DNA from: CAG-273 sp964618105
GTDB lineage: Bacteria > Bacillota > Clostridia > TANB77 > CAG-508
DNA length: 32,144 nucleotides
Assembly: GCA_964618105.1 (NCBI GenBank)
Contig: CAZUAJ010000009.1
Span: 1 to 32,144, forward strand
Reading direction: 5' to 3'
Shown: positions 16,972 to 24,155 of the stretch, in pieces
How the letters are laid out: each line of letters opens with the position of its first letter
Position numbering within the stretch: position 1 is the stretch's first letter
The notes under the pieces: generated by a model
Databases searched by the model: none
What the model saw: the letters and a program-made list of their open reading frames with translations, nothing else
What the model was told of the DNA's origin: nothing
Position numbers and translations under genes: made by a program

Positions 16972-17931
16972 ATGAAAGAACTTAAGAAAAATATACTACA
17001 AACAAGCTTAAAAAGTTCAAAAGGTATTACATTAATAACACTTATCGTAACTATTGTGGTAATTTTAATAATTACAAGAATCAGTATTGATGTGGTGTTT
17101 ACTGATGATACAATAATAAAAAAAGCACAAAAAAATAAAACAAAAATAGATGAAAAAATAACAAAAGAAACAGAAGGAGTAAATTCATTAATAAATGCAT
17201 TAAATAATAGTATGGGTATAGGCGAAATAAGTATAGAAAAAACAGAAAAATATGTAAAATATTATGCGGATATTAATGGGGATGGGAAAATAAAAGCAGA
17301 AGATGATGGAATAATTTTTGCAGATTTATTAATAGGTGGAAATGGACAATGGAATAATACAGATGGACTATATGAAATATCAACAATAAGTAGTACAAAG
17401 GATTATATAATAAGTCAAGAAAGTTATAAAGGAGATTTTGGGACTGCTCCAGTATTAAAAGCAAATGGAAGCGGAAATAAGAGATTTTATGTAATGGCAT
17501 TAAGCGATTTAGACAGTTCATATTATAGTTGGTATTATTCAGCTTCTGGAAATGCAAATATTGCAAATCCAATACCAACACTTAATGAATTTGGAACAGG
17601 AAAAGAAAATACAAGTGTAATGATAGAAAAATGGGATGCTGGAACTTATGGAACAAAAAATGGAATTTCAAGTTATCCAGATATATGGGGAGTAATAAAA
17701 ACCAAATATGAAGAAGACTGGTTTGTACCATCAAAAGCAGAATGGGCAGCATTTGCACATTTATTTGATATAGAAGCTAGTAACTACGAACAATTTGGGT
17801 TAAATGATTGGTATTGGTCATCTTCATTGAATAATTCAACTAACGCATGGCGTGCTTTTTTTAGCAATGGATATATGAGTACTAGTAGCATTAACCGTAA
17901 TCGTTGTGTTCGTTTGTGTACAACTTTTTAG
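16972..17931 (+). CDS. Prepilin-like surface protein with C-type-lectin-like C-terminus
   Basis: 319 residues. Residues 17-36 form a prepilin-type signal, KG^ITLITLIVTIVVILII, with Thr instead of the usual Glu at position +5; many gut Clostridia use this signal on secreted proteins. Residues about 98-120 (ADINGDGKIKAEDDGIIFADLL) form a dockerin/EF-hand-like calcium loop. The C-terminal 80 residues (WFVPSKAEWAAF, NDWYWSSSLNNSTNAWRAFF, RCVRLCTTF) resemble the FISUMP/DUF1566 and formylglycine-enzyme-like C-type lectin folds. The last 23 codons before the C-terminal TTF are unusually rich in NNT/NNC codons and CGT (17851-17919), as in variable regions of diversity-generating retroelements. Ligand unknown. 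Confidence 0.75.
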   Translation: MKELKKNILQTSLKSSKGITLITLIVTIVVILIITRISIDVVFTDDTIIKKAQKNKTKIDEKITKETEGVNSLINALNNSMGIGEISIEKTEKYVKYYADINGDGKIKAEDDGIIFADLLIGGNGQWNNTDGLYEISTISSTKDYIISQESYKGDFGTAPVLKANGSGNKRFYVMALSDLDSSYYSWYYSASGNANIANPIPTLNEFGTGKENTSVMIEKWDAGTYGTKNGISSYPDIWGVIKTKYEEDWFVPSKAEWAAFAHLFDIEASNYEQFGLNDWYWSSSLNNSTNAWRAFFSNGYMSTSSINRNRCVRLCTTF

Positions 17932-18032
17932 TTTTTCATAAGAAATTTTAAACATGATACCTATAATATAGGAAAAACAGATAATTCTAAAGTATGAATG
18001 TAATTAATTAGAAATTATTTGAACAAAAACAC

Positions 18033-18061
18033 TTGACAAATTAATCAAAATAGTGTAAAGT
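18033..18061 (+). promoter_or_regulatory. Possible promoter of ylxM-ffh operon
   Basis: TTGACA (18033-18038), 17 bases, TAAAGT (18056-18061). The -10 is imperfect. It is the best promoter upstream of ylxM but is followed at once by a terminator-like hairpin. Confidence 0.45.
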
Positions 18062-18063
18062 AT

Positions 18064-18094
18064 ATTAGCATTACAAAATAATGCTAATGTTTTT
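18064..18094 (+). terminator. Terminator-like hairpin
   Basis: ATTAGCATT (18064-18072) pairs perfectly with AATGCTAAT (18080-18088) around a 7-base loop, followed by GTTTTTA. It probably ends transcription from the surface-protein gene; a start at about 18068 from the promoter above would truncate the left arm and avoid termination. Confidence 0.65.
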
Positions 18095-18303
18095 ATGTAA
18101 AAAATATGGTCGTTAGAGTTTATAAAACTCAAATAGGAAATACTTTTTCTAATAATATAGGAAAAATCGAAGATTTTGCCTATATTACAAGGTTAAGTTA
18201 CTTTGAGCTGTGCCGGTTGCAAAGCAACCGTGTACATCTGGCGAAGCCACTTTTCTTTATAAGAAAAGTAAAAAAATTACTCACGAAAAAGGAGTGAGGT
18301 TAT

Positions 18304-18651
18304 ATGGAAAAAAATGTACAAGTAAGTATGCTATGCCAAATTTATGGTAAAATGCTAACAGAAAAACAATATCAAGTAATAAATGACTACTATAACAATG
18401 ACTTATCACTTTCAGAAATTGCCGAAAATAATAATATAACAAGGCAAGCAGTAAGAGACATAATAAAAAAGGGGGAAAATAAACTTTTCGAATTAGAAGA
18501 AAAGCTAACATTTATGGAAAAAACATTAAAACAAGAACGCAAGCTTCAACAAATATTAGAAGAATTAAGCAAAATAGAAAATACATCTTCTGATAAAAAA
18601 ATTGAAAAGATTTTAAATCATGTTAGGGATGAATTAAGTTGCCTAGCATAA
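18304..18651 (+). CDS. ylxM: YlxM family SRP-associated helix-turn-helix protein
   Basis: 115 residues. A sigma-70 region-4-like helix-turn-helix (about 20-62, LTEKQYQVINDYYNNDLSLSEIAENNNITRQAVRDIIKKGE) is followed by a coiled coil. YlxM commonly lies immediately before ffh and is thought to modulate the SRP pathway. GGAG (18291-18294) lies partly in a small CTCAC/GTGAG stem (18280-18297). Confidence 0.92.
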   Translation: MEKNVQVSMLCQIYGKMLTEKQYQVINDYYNNDLSLSEIAENNNITRQAVRDIIKKGENKLFELEEKLTFMEKTLKQERKLQQILEELSKIENTSSDKKIEKILNHVRDELSCLA

Positions 18652-18760
18652 AATTTGAAAAATAATAATTCTTTTCCAAATTTACAATTAAAAAATAAAC
18701 ATCATTTGATTTTACTAAATTCATTTAAAATATAATAAAACAAATGAAAGGGGCTAACAA

Positions 18761-20112
18761 ATGGCTTTTGAGGGATTAAGTTCTAAACTACAAAATATTA
18801 CTAAAAAACTTAGAGGTAAAGCAAGAATTACAGAGTCAGATTTAAAAGAAATGCTTAGAGAAGTTAAACTTGCACTTCTTGAAGCAGATGTTAACTATGT
18901 AATAGTTAAAGATTTTATTTCATCTGTACAAGAAAAGGCTTTAGGGCAAGATGTTTTAAAATCATTAACTCCAGGTCAACAAGTTATTAAAATAGTAAAA
19001 GATGAATTAGTAGAACTTTTAGGGGGAACAGAAAGCAAAATAAATTTTACTCCTAATCCACCAACTGTTATTATGTTAGTAGGACTTCAAGGTTCTGGTA
19101 AAACAACAACAGCAGGCAAGCTTGCAAATTTACTTCGCAAGCAAGGTAAAAAGCCTTTACTTGTCGCATCTGATGTTTATAGACCAGCAGCCATTAAGCA
19201 ATTACAAGTAGTTGGAGCACAATTAAATATTCCTGTATTTGCAAATGAACAATCAAAAGATGTTGTACATATAGCAAAACAAGCAATGTCAATAGCTATA
19301 AGTAAATTAAATGATGTAGTTATACTAGATACAGCAGGTAGATTACATATTGATGAAGAACTAATGCAAGAACTTAAAAATGTAAAAGCAAATGTAAAAC
19401 CAGATGAAATTTTATTAGTAGTTGACAGTATGACAGGTCAAGATGCTGTAAATGTTGCAAAATCATTTAACGAAAATTTAGGTATAGATGGTGTAGTACT
19501 TACAAAATTAGATGGTGATACTCGTGGTGGTGCCGCATTATCAGTAAAAAAAGTTACAGGTAGACCAATTAAATTTGCAGCAACAGGGGAAAAATTAAGT
19601 GATATAGAAGTATTTCATCCAGACAGAATGACACAAAGAATTCTTGGAATGGGTGATGTACTTTCAATTATAGAAAAAGCTGAAGAATCATTNNNNNNNN
19701 NNAAGCAGAAAAATTAGAAAAACAACTTAGAAAAAAAGAATTTGATTTAGACGATTATTTAATGCAACTAAGGCAAATTAAAAAAATGGGTTCATTTTCA
19801 TCATTATTAAAAATGATACCAGGAATGAATCAATTAAAAGATGTAAAAGTTGATGATAAAGAATTTGTTAGAATTGAAGCAATGATATGCTCAATGACAA
19901 AAGCTGAAAGAAAAAATCCAAAACTACTAAATGGAAGTAGAAGATTAAGAATAGCAAAAGGTAGTGGTACATCAGTACAGGAAATAAATAAATTTATGAA
20001 ATCTTTTGAAATGACACAAAAAATGATGAAACAAATGCAAAATAATAAAGGTGGAATCAAAAAAATGCTAAACGGTATTAATATGAAAGATATAAAAAAT
20101 ATTAAAATGTAG
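18761..20112 (+). CDS. ffh: Signal recognition particle protein Ffh (interrupted by an N gap)
   Basis: SRP54 GTPase that binds SRP RNA and signal peptides. The N and G domains show GLQGSGKTTTAGKLA (G1), DTAGRLHIDEEL (G3) and TKLDGDTRGGAALS (G4/G5). The M domain has IKKMGSFSSLLKMIPGMN and the SRP-RNA-binding helix region GSRRLRIAKGSG. The two halves are in different frames across the 10 N at 19693-19702. Joining EES to AEKLEKQLRKKEFD needs a gap of 10 plus 1 (mod 3); the family sequence around here suggests 11 real bases, giving about 450 residues. So this is a gap-size error, not a broken gene. Confidence 0.95.
19693..19702. other. Assembly gap of 10 N
   Basis: Ten N inside ffh. Frame and family length suggest that 11 bases are truly missing. 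Confidence 0.95.
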
Positions 20113-20136
20113 ATAGAAGAATCGAAGAATGAAAAA

Positions 20137-20493
20137 ATGCTCATAATTTTAATATCAATTTCTTTAATTACAGTAATATCTACAATTATATCAAGAAATT
20201 ATATAATAGCAAATGCAAACGATTTATCTTATACTATTGATGAAATGCCCCCAACAGTAAGTTCAACATCACATAATGAAGTGACACTATATAGAATAAG
20301 CGTAATATTTAAATTTATACTATTAAACATAGTTAGTACAGTTGCTGTAATTGTAGTATTATATAAGGTAAAAATATTTCAAAAAGGACTTGTTGATTTA
20401 TTACTATCTATACTAATTGTAATAATTCCTAACATTCTTTTATATATAAATACATCAGAGTTATTATATAGTCTAATACATGTGGTGTATTAA
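20137..20493 (+). CDS. Small membrane protein of unknown function
   Basis: 118 residues with about three hydrophobic segments (about 1-20, 52-73, 82-107) and a polar loop (IDEMPPTVSSTSHNEVTLYR) between the first two. I do not recognise it. It sits between ffh and rpsP, normally adjacent in Firmicutes, 24 bases after ffh, without a convincing ribosome site (AGAAGAATGAAAAA ahead of the ATG). Confidence 0.6.
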   Translation: MLIILISISLITVISTIISRNYIIANANDLSYTIDEMPPTVSSTSHNEVTLYRISVIFKFILLNIVSTVAVIVVLYKVKIFQKGLVDLLLSILIVIIPNILLYINTSELLYSLIHVVY

Positions 20494-20547
20494 AAACGTT
20501 TTTAATTTTAAAAATATATATTAACAAATTTTCAGGAGGTGAAACAA

Positions 20548-20787
20548 ATGGTAAAAATTAGATTACAAAGACAAGGTGCTAAAAAAGCCCCATTCTATCA
20601 TATAGTTGTTGCAGATTCAAAAAGCCCAAGAGATGGAAAAATCATTGAAAAAATTGGTTCTTATGACCCAATGACAGAACCTTCAACAATTGTACTAGAT
20701 AACGAAAAATTAGCTACATGGATTAAAAATGGTGCAAAACCAACAGATTCTGTAAAAGAATTAATTGAAAGAGCATCTAAAAACTAA
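20548..20787 (+). CDS. rpsP: Ribosomal protein bS16
   Basis: 79 residues starting MVKIRLQRQGAKKAPFYHIVVADS, with GKIIEKIGSYDPMT, all typical of S16, a 30S assembly protein. An in-frame GTG at 20539 overlaps the CAGGAGGTG ribosome site, so the ATG at 20548 is the start. First gene of the classical rpsP-khpA-rimM-trmD-rplS order. Confidence 0.97.
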   Translation: MVKIRLQRQGAKKAPFYHIVVADSKSPRDGKIIEKIGSYDPMTEPSTIVLDNEKLATWIKNGAKPTDSVKELIERASKN

Positions 20788-20814
20788 ATTTCACAAGGAA
20801 GGTAAAACTTAAAA

Positions 20815-21045
20815 ATGAAAGAAATTTTAGAAACTATTATTTTAAACTTGGTAGATAACAAAGAACAAGTTACAATAATCCAAAAAGAAGAAGAAAAAAC
20901 TATAACGTTTGAAGTTAAAGTAACAGATTCTGATATGGGAAAAGTAATTGGAAAACAAGGAAAAATTGCAAAATCAATTCGTACTGTTATGAAATCATTA
21001 GCTGCCAAAGAACACAAAAAAGTAAACGTTGAATTTGTGGATTAG
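20815..21045 (+). CDS. khpA: KH-domain RNA-binding protein KhpA
   Basis: 76 residues with a single type II KH domain and the GxxG loop in GKVIGKQGKIAKSIRTVMKS. KhpA pairs with KhpB/Jag to bind RNA and affects cell elongation and translation in other Firmicutes. Ribosome site AAGGAAGG. Confidence 0.95.
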   Translation: MKEILETIILNLVDNKEQVTIIQKEEEKTITFEVKVTDSDMGKVIGKQGKIAKSIRTVMKSLAAKEHKKVNVEFVD

Positions 21046-21053
21046 AGGAAAAC

Positions 21054-21563
21054 ATGAAACAAGAATATTTTGAACTAGGTCAAATAGTAAATCACTTTGG
21101 GATAAAAGGTATGGTAAAAGTAAATCCTTTTACAGATGATATTTCACAATTTGAAACACTAGAATTTATCTTAGTAGAAAAAGCCGGAAAGCTTTTAAAT
21201 ATGCAAATTGAAGAAACCAAATATAGTAAAAATCAAGTTTTACTAAAATTAAAAGGAATTGAGACTGTTGAAGAAGCTGAAAAGTATAGAGATTGCTATA
21301 TAAAAATAGCAAGAAAAGATGCTAAAAAGCTTCCAAAAGATACATATTTTATAGCTGATTTGATTGGACTATCAGTTTACACTGATGAAAATGTATTACT
21401 TGGAAAAGTAGAAGACATATATAATGCTGGTGCAAATGATATTTATGTTGTAAAATCAGAAAATGGAAAACAAATATTATTACCAGGTATTAGCGAAGTA
21501 TTGAAACAAATTGATTTAGAACAAGAAAAAATAACAGTTCATTTAATAAAAGGATTAATATAA
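21054..21563 (+). CDS. rimM: Ribosome maturation factor RimM
   Basis: 169 residues. An N-terminal RimM domain (LGQIVNHFGIKGMVKVNPFTD) and a C-terminal PRC barrel (TYFIADLIGLSVYTDENVLLGKVEDIYNAGANDIY). It binds S19 and assists 30S head assembly. It starts 8 bases after khpA. Confidence 0.95.
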   Translation: MKQEYFELGQIVNHFGIKGMVKVNPFTDDISQFETLEFILVEKAGKLLNMQIEETKYSKNQVLLKLKGIETVEEAEKYRDCYIKIARKDAKKLPKDTYFIADLIGLSVYTDENVLLGKVEDIYNAGANDIYVVKSENGKQILLPGISEVLKQIDLEQEKITVHLIKGLI

Positions 21564-21576
21564 GAAAGGAAAAATC

Positions 21577-22242
21577 ATGAAATTTGATATATTAACTCTT
21601 TTTCCAGAAATGTTTGAAAATTTAAAACAAAGCATTATTGGAAAAGCAATTGAAAAGCAGTTAATACAAATAAATTTGATTAACATTAGAGATTTTTCTA
21701 AAGATAAGCACAAAAAAGTTGATGATACACCTTATGGTGGTGGTGCAGGAATGGTGATGATGCCAAATGTAGTATATGATGCATATTCTTCAATACAAAA
21801 TAAAGAAAATGCAAAAGTTATATATTTATCGCCAAAAGGAAATGTGCTAAATCAGCAAAAAGTATTAGAACTTTCAAAACATGAACATTTAATTTTATTA
21901 TGTGGGCATTATGAAGGAATAGATCAAAGAGTTTTAGATGAAATTGTAGATGAAGAAATATCAATAGGTGATTATGTACTAACAGGTGGGGAAATACCAG
22001 CAATGGTATTAGTAGATAGTGTTAGTAGATATATACAAGGGGTATTAAAACAAGAATCTACTAAGGAAGAGTCTTTTACAAATAATTTATTAGAATATCC
22101 ACATTACACAAGACCAGAGAAATTTCATGGAAAAAATGTGCCAGAAGTATTGCTATCTGGACATCATGAAAATATAAAAAAATGGAGAGAACAAAAATCT
22201 CTTGAAATAACAAAACAAAAAAGACCAGATTTATTAAAATAA
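21577..22242 (+). CDS. trmD: tRNA (guanine37-N1)-methyltransferase TrmD
   Basis: 221 residues of the SPOUT trefoil-knot family: DDTPYGGGAGMVMMP, YLSPKGNVLNQQ, LLCGHYEGIDQRVLDE and SIGDYVLTGGEIPAMVLVDS, then YTRPEKFHGKNVPEVLLSGHH. TrmD places m1G37 on tRNAs including tRNA-Pro, a modification known to suppress +1 frameshifting at proline codons. That is relevant to the CCA CGG frame changes elsewhere in this window. It is somewhat shorter than the usual 230-250. Confidence 0.96.
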   Translation: MKFDILTLFPEMFENLKQSIIGKAIEKQLIQINLINIRDFSKDKHKKVDDTPYGGGAGMVMMPNVVYDAYSSIQNKENAKVIYLSPKGNVLNQQKVLELSKHEHLILLCGHYEGIDQRVLDEIVDEEISIGDYVLTGGEIPAMVLVDSVSRYIQGVLKQESTKEESFTNNLLEYPHYTRPEKFHGKNVPEVLLSGHHENIKKWREQKSLEITKQKRPDLLK

Positions 22243-22266
22243 AAAGAAAGGAGAATATTCAAAGTT

Positions 22267-22725
22267 ATGGATATCGTAAAATCAATTGAACACGAACAAT
22301 TAAAAAATAAGATACCAGATTTAAAAGTTGGTGATACAGTAAGAGTACACCAAAAAATTAAAGAAGGTAACAGAGAAAGAATTCAAGTATTTGAAGGAAT
22401 TATTATTAAAAAACAAAACGGAGGAGTAAATGCAACTTTCACAGTAAGAAAAATTTCTTACGGGGTTGGTGTAGAAAAAACATTTTTAGTACATTCACCA
22501 TTAGTAGAAAAAGTTGAAGTAGTAAGAGTTGGTAAAGCTAGAAGAGCAAAACTATATTACTTAAGAGACAAAGTTGGTAAAGCTGCTAAGACAAAAGAAA
22601 ATACAGGTGCTAGAATTGAAAACAAAGAAATTGTTATCAAAGAAGAACTTGTAGAAGAGCCAGTAGCAGAAGAAGCTACAGTTGAAGCTCCAGTAGCTGA
22701 AACAGAAGAAACACCAGTAGAATAA
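22267..22725 (+). CDS. rplS: Ribosomal protein bL19 with acidic C-terminal extension
   Basis: 152 residues. The L19 core (about 1-112, FEGIIIKKQNGGVNATFTVRKISYGVGVEKTF and RAKLYYLRDKVGKAAK) is complete and sits at the 30S-50S interface. Residues about 113-152 are a non-globular E/V/A/T-rich tail (EELVEEPVAEEATVEAPVAE) beyond the usual length of about 115. AAAGGAGA lies 12 bases ahead of ATG, slightly far. Confidence 0.95.
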   Translation: MDIVKSIEHEQLKNKIPDLKVGDTVRVHQKIKEGNRERIQVFEGIIIKKQNGGVNATFTVRKISYGVGVEKTFLVHSPLVEKVEVVRVGKARRAKLYYLRDKVGKAAKTKENTGARIENKEIVIKEELVEEPVAEEATVEAPVAETEETPVE

Positions 22726-22737
22726 TTATTATTTGTG

Positions 22738-22794
22738 AAACGGGGCAAAAAAATCACCTTTTTTAAGATGGTTTTTTACCTCGTTTTGCTTTAA
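22738..22794 (+). terminator. Terminator of the rpsP-rplS operon
   Basis: Arms 22738-22757 and 22768-22787 pair over about 19 positions with a few G-T pairs and one bulge, 12 bases after the rplS stop. The T run is inside the right arm rather than after it. Confidence 0.6.
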
Positions 22795-23063
22795 CATTGA
22801 TTTTTGATAATTTCTTTTCTTTGATTTTGGTTTGATATATTCTGTACAGGAAACTATTTTTTAATTTTCAAGTTCGTCCCTGCTACGCAAGAAGGCGTAA
22901 TAATAATTTTTTTTACAAATTTAAAACAACCCATTTGAAAAATTATTAACGCCTTCTAGCTTGCCGGTCCTCACACAAGCAAACTTGAAAATACAAAATA
23001 GTTGTCCTGTACAGAATAATATAGAATTCAAATTTTTAAAAAAGAAATTATCAAAAATCAATG
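22795..23063 (+). repeat. Long-hairpin element 2 (perfect 23-bp terminal inverted repeats)
   Basis: Ends 22795-22817 and 23041-23063 are perfect inverted repeats (CATTGATTTTTGATAATTTC...). Inside, further stems follow in order: 22838-22860 with 22995-23018 (around TCTGTACAGG), 22865-22874 with 22982-22991, and 22891-22911 with 22938-22956. The whole 269 bases fold into one long imperfect hairpin with an asymmetric loop (22875-22890 against 22957-22981). No protein is encoded. The internal loop resembles that of element 1 although the terminal repeats do not. Confidence 0.75.
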
Positions 23064-23090
23064 ATTATATAAAAATGGAAGGAATAAAAA

Positions 23091-24146
23091 ATGCAAAATA
23101 AAAAAGTATTATTAGGAATGAGCGGAGGAGTTGATAGCAGTGTATCCGCAGTATTGTTACAACAACAAGGGTATGAAGTTATTGGAGCAACACTAGAGCT
23201 ATTTACCAAATGTAATGATACAACAGATGAAGATGCAAAAAATGTATGTAATACATTAGGAATACAGCATTTCAGCTATGAATATAAAAATGAATTTAAA
23301 AAAAATGTAATTGATGATTTTATAAATTGTTATGCAAATTGCAAAACTCCAAATCCATGTATAGAATGTAATAAATATTTAAAATTTGGTGTTATGTATG
23401 AAAAGGCAAAAGAATTGGGATGTAATTACATTGCGACAGGTCATTATGCAAAAACTGAATATAGTGAAAAATATAAAAGGTGGGTATTAAAAAAGTCTAA
23501 TGCAGGTAAAAAAGACCAAAGCTATGTGTTATGGCAAATTCCTAAAAATGTAATAGAACACATATTGTTTCCGCTAGCAGAATTTGAAAATAAAGAACAA
23601 ATAAGAGAAATTGCGAGAAAAAGAAATTTAAAAGTTGCAAGCAAACCAGATAGTGAAGATATATGCTTTATACCAGATGGAAATTATAAAAAATTCTTAG
23701 AAGAAAATTCAAACATAAAGCCAGAAATAGGGGATATAGTTACAAAAAATGGTGAAATACTAGGCAAACATAATGGACTTTACAATTATACAATTGGTCA
23801 AAGAAAAGGTTTAGGAATATCATACAAAGAACCTTTATATGTAATAGGTTTTAATAAAGAGAAAAATCAAGTAATCGTTGGGGAAGAAAATAAAATATAT
23901 AGTACAGAAATGTTAGTTAATAATATAAACTTATTATTAGTAGACGAAATAAAAGAAAAAATGAATGTATCAGTAAAAACAAGATATTCTTCACAAGAAG
24001 AAAAAGCTACAATTGAAAAAATAGAAGATGGAATCATAAAAGTTTGCTTTGAAAAGCCAGTTGCGCGCATAACGCCAGGTCAATCAGCAGTATTTTATAT
24101 AGATGATATTGTATTAGGTGGAGGAAAAATAACTAGCTCACGCTAG
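23091..24146 (+). CDS. mnmA: tRNA 2-thiouridylase MnmA
   Basis: 351 residues. The PP-loop GMSGGVDSSVSAVLL is at the N-terminus, the first catalytic Cys in TPNPCIECNKYLKFG, the second in SEDICFIPDG, and then YTIGQRKGLGI. It thiolates U34 of Lys, Glu and Gln tRNAs. Ribosome site GGAAGGA. Its stop codon lies inside the hairpin shared with the convergent protease gene. Confidence 0.96.
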   Translation: MQNKKVLLGMSGGVDSSVSAVLLQQQGYEVIGATLELFTKCNDTTDEDAKNVCNTLGIQHFSYEYKNEFKKNVIDDFINCYANCKTPNPCIECNKYLKFGVMYEKAKELGCNYIATGHYAKTEYSEKYKRWVLKKSNAGKKDQSYVLWQIPKNVIEHILFPLAEFENKEQIREIARKRNLKVASKPDSEDICFIPDGNYKKFLEENSNIKPEIGDIVTKNGEILGKHNGLYNYTIGQRKGLGISYKEPLYVIGFNKEKNQVIVGEENKIYSTEMLVNNINLLLVDEIKEKMNVSVKTRYSSQEEKATIEKIEDGIIKVCFEKPVARITPGQSAVFYIDDIVLGGGKITSSR

Positions 24147-24155
24147 TTATTTTTC
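24124..24155. terminator. Bidirectional terminator spanning both stop codons
   Basis: GAAAAATAACTAGC (24124-24137) pairs perfectly with 24142-24155 around TCAC. Arms are A-rich on the left and T-rich on the right, so it can terminate in both directions. The mnmA stop (24144-24146) and the protease stop (24143-24145, minus) are both in the right arm. Confidence 0.85.

Larger units (their letters stand above)
17960..18303 (+). other. Gene-free, hairpin-rich stretch upstream of ylxM
   Basis: Between the surface protein and ylxM there is no convincing gene. It holds a palindrome CCTATAATATAGG (17960-17972), a promoter (18033-18061), a terminator (18064-18094), a 15-bp stem with one mismatch (18154-18168/18172-18186, loop GAA), CGGTTGC-AAA-GCAACCG (18214-18230) and CTTTTCTT-TAT-AAGAAAAG (18250-18268). 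AATATAGGAAAAA occurs at both 17966 and 18154. The 18206-18270 part looks like a dispersed palindromic repeat. An ORF at 18106-18297 crosses these hairpins and is not credible. Confidence 0.6.

Noticed and set aside
18106..18297. 63-residue ORF upstream of ylxM
   Set aside because: It reads through several hairpins, has no ribosome site and has an atypical composition; the region is better explained as non-coding.
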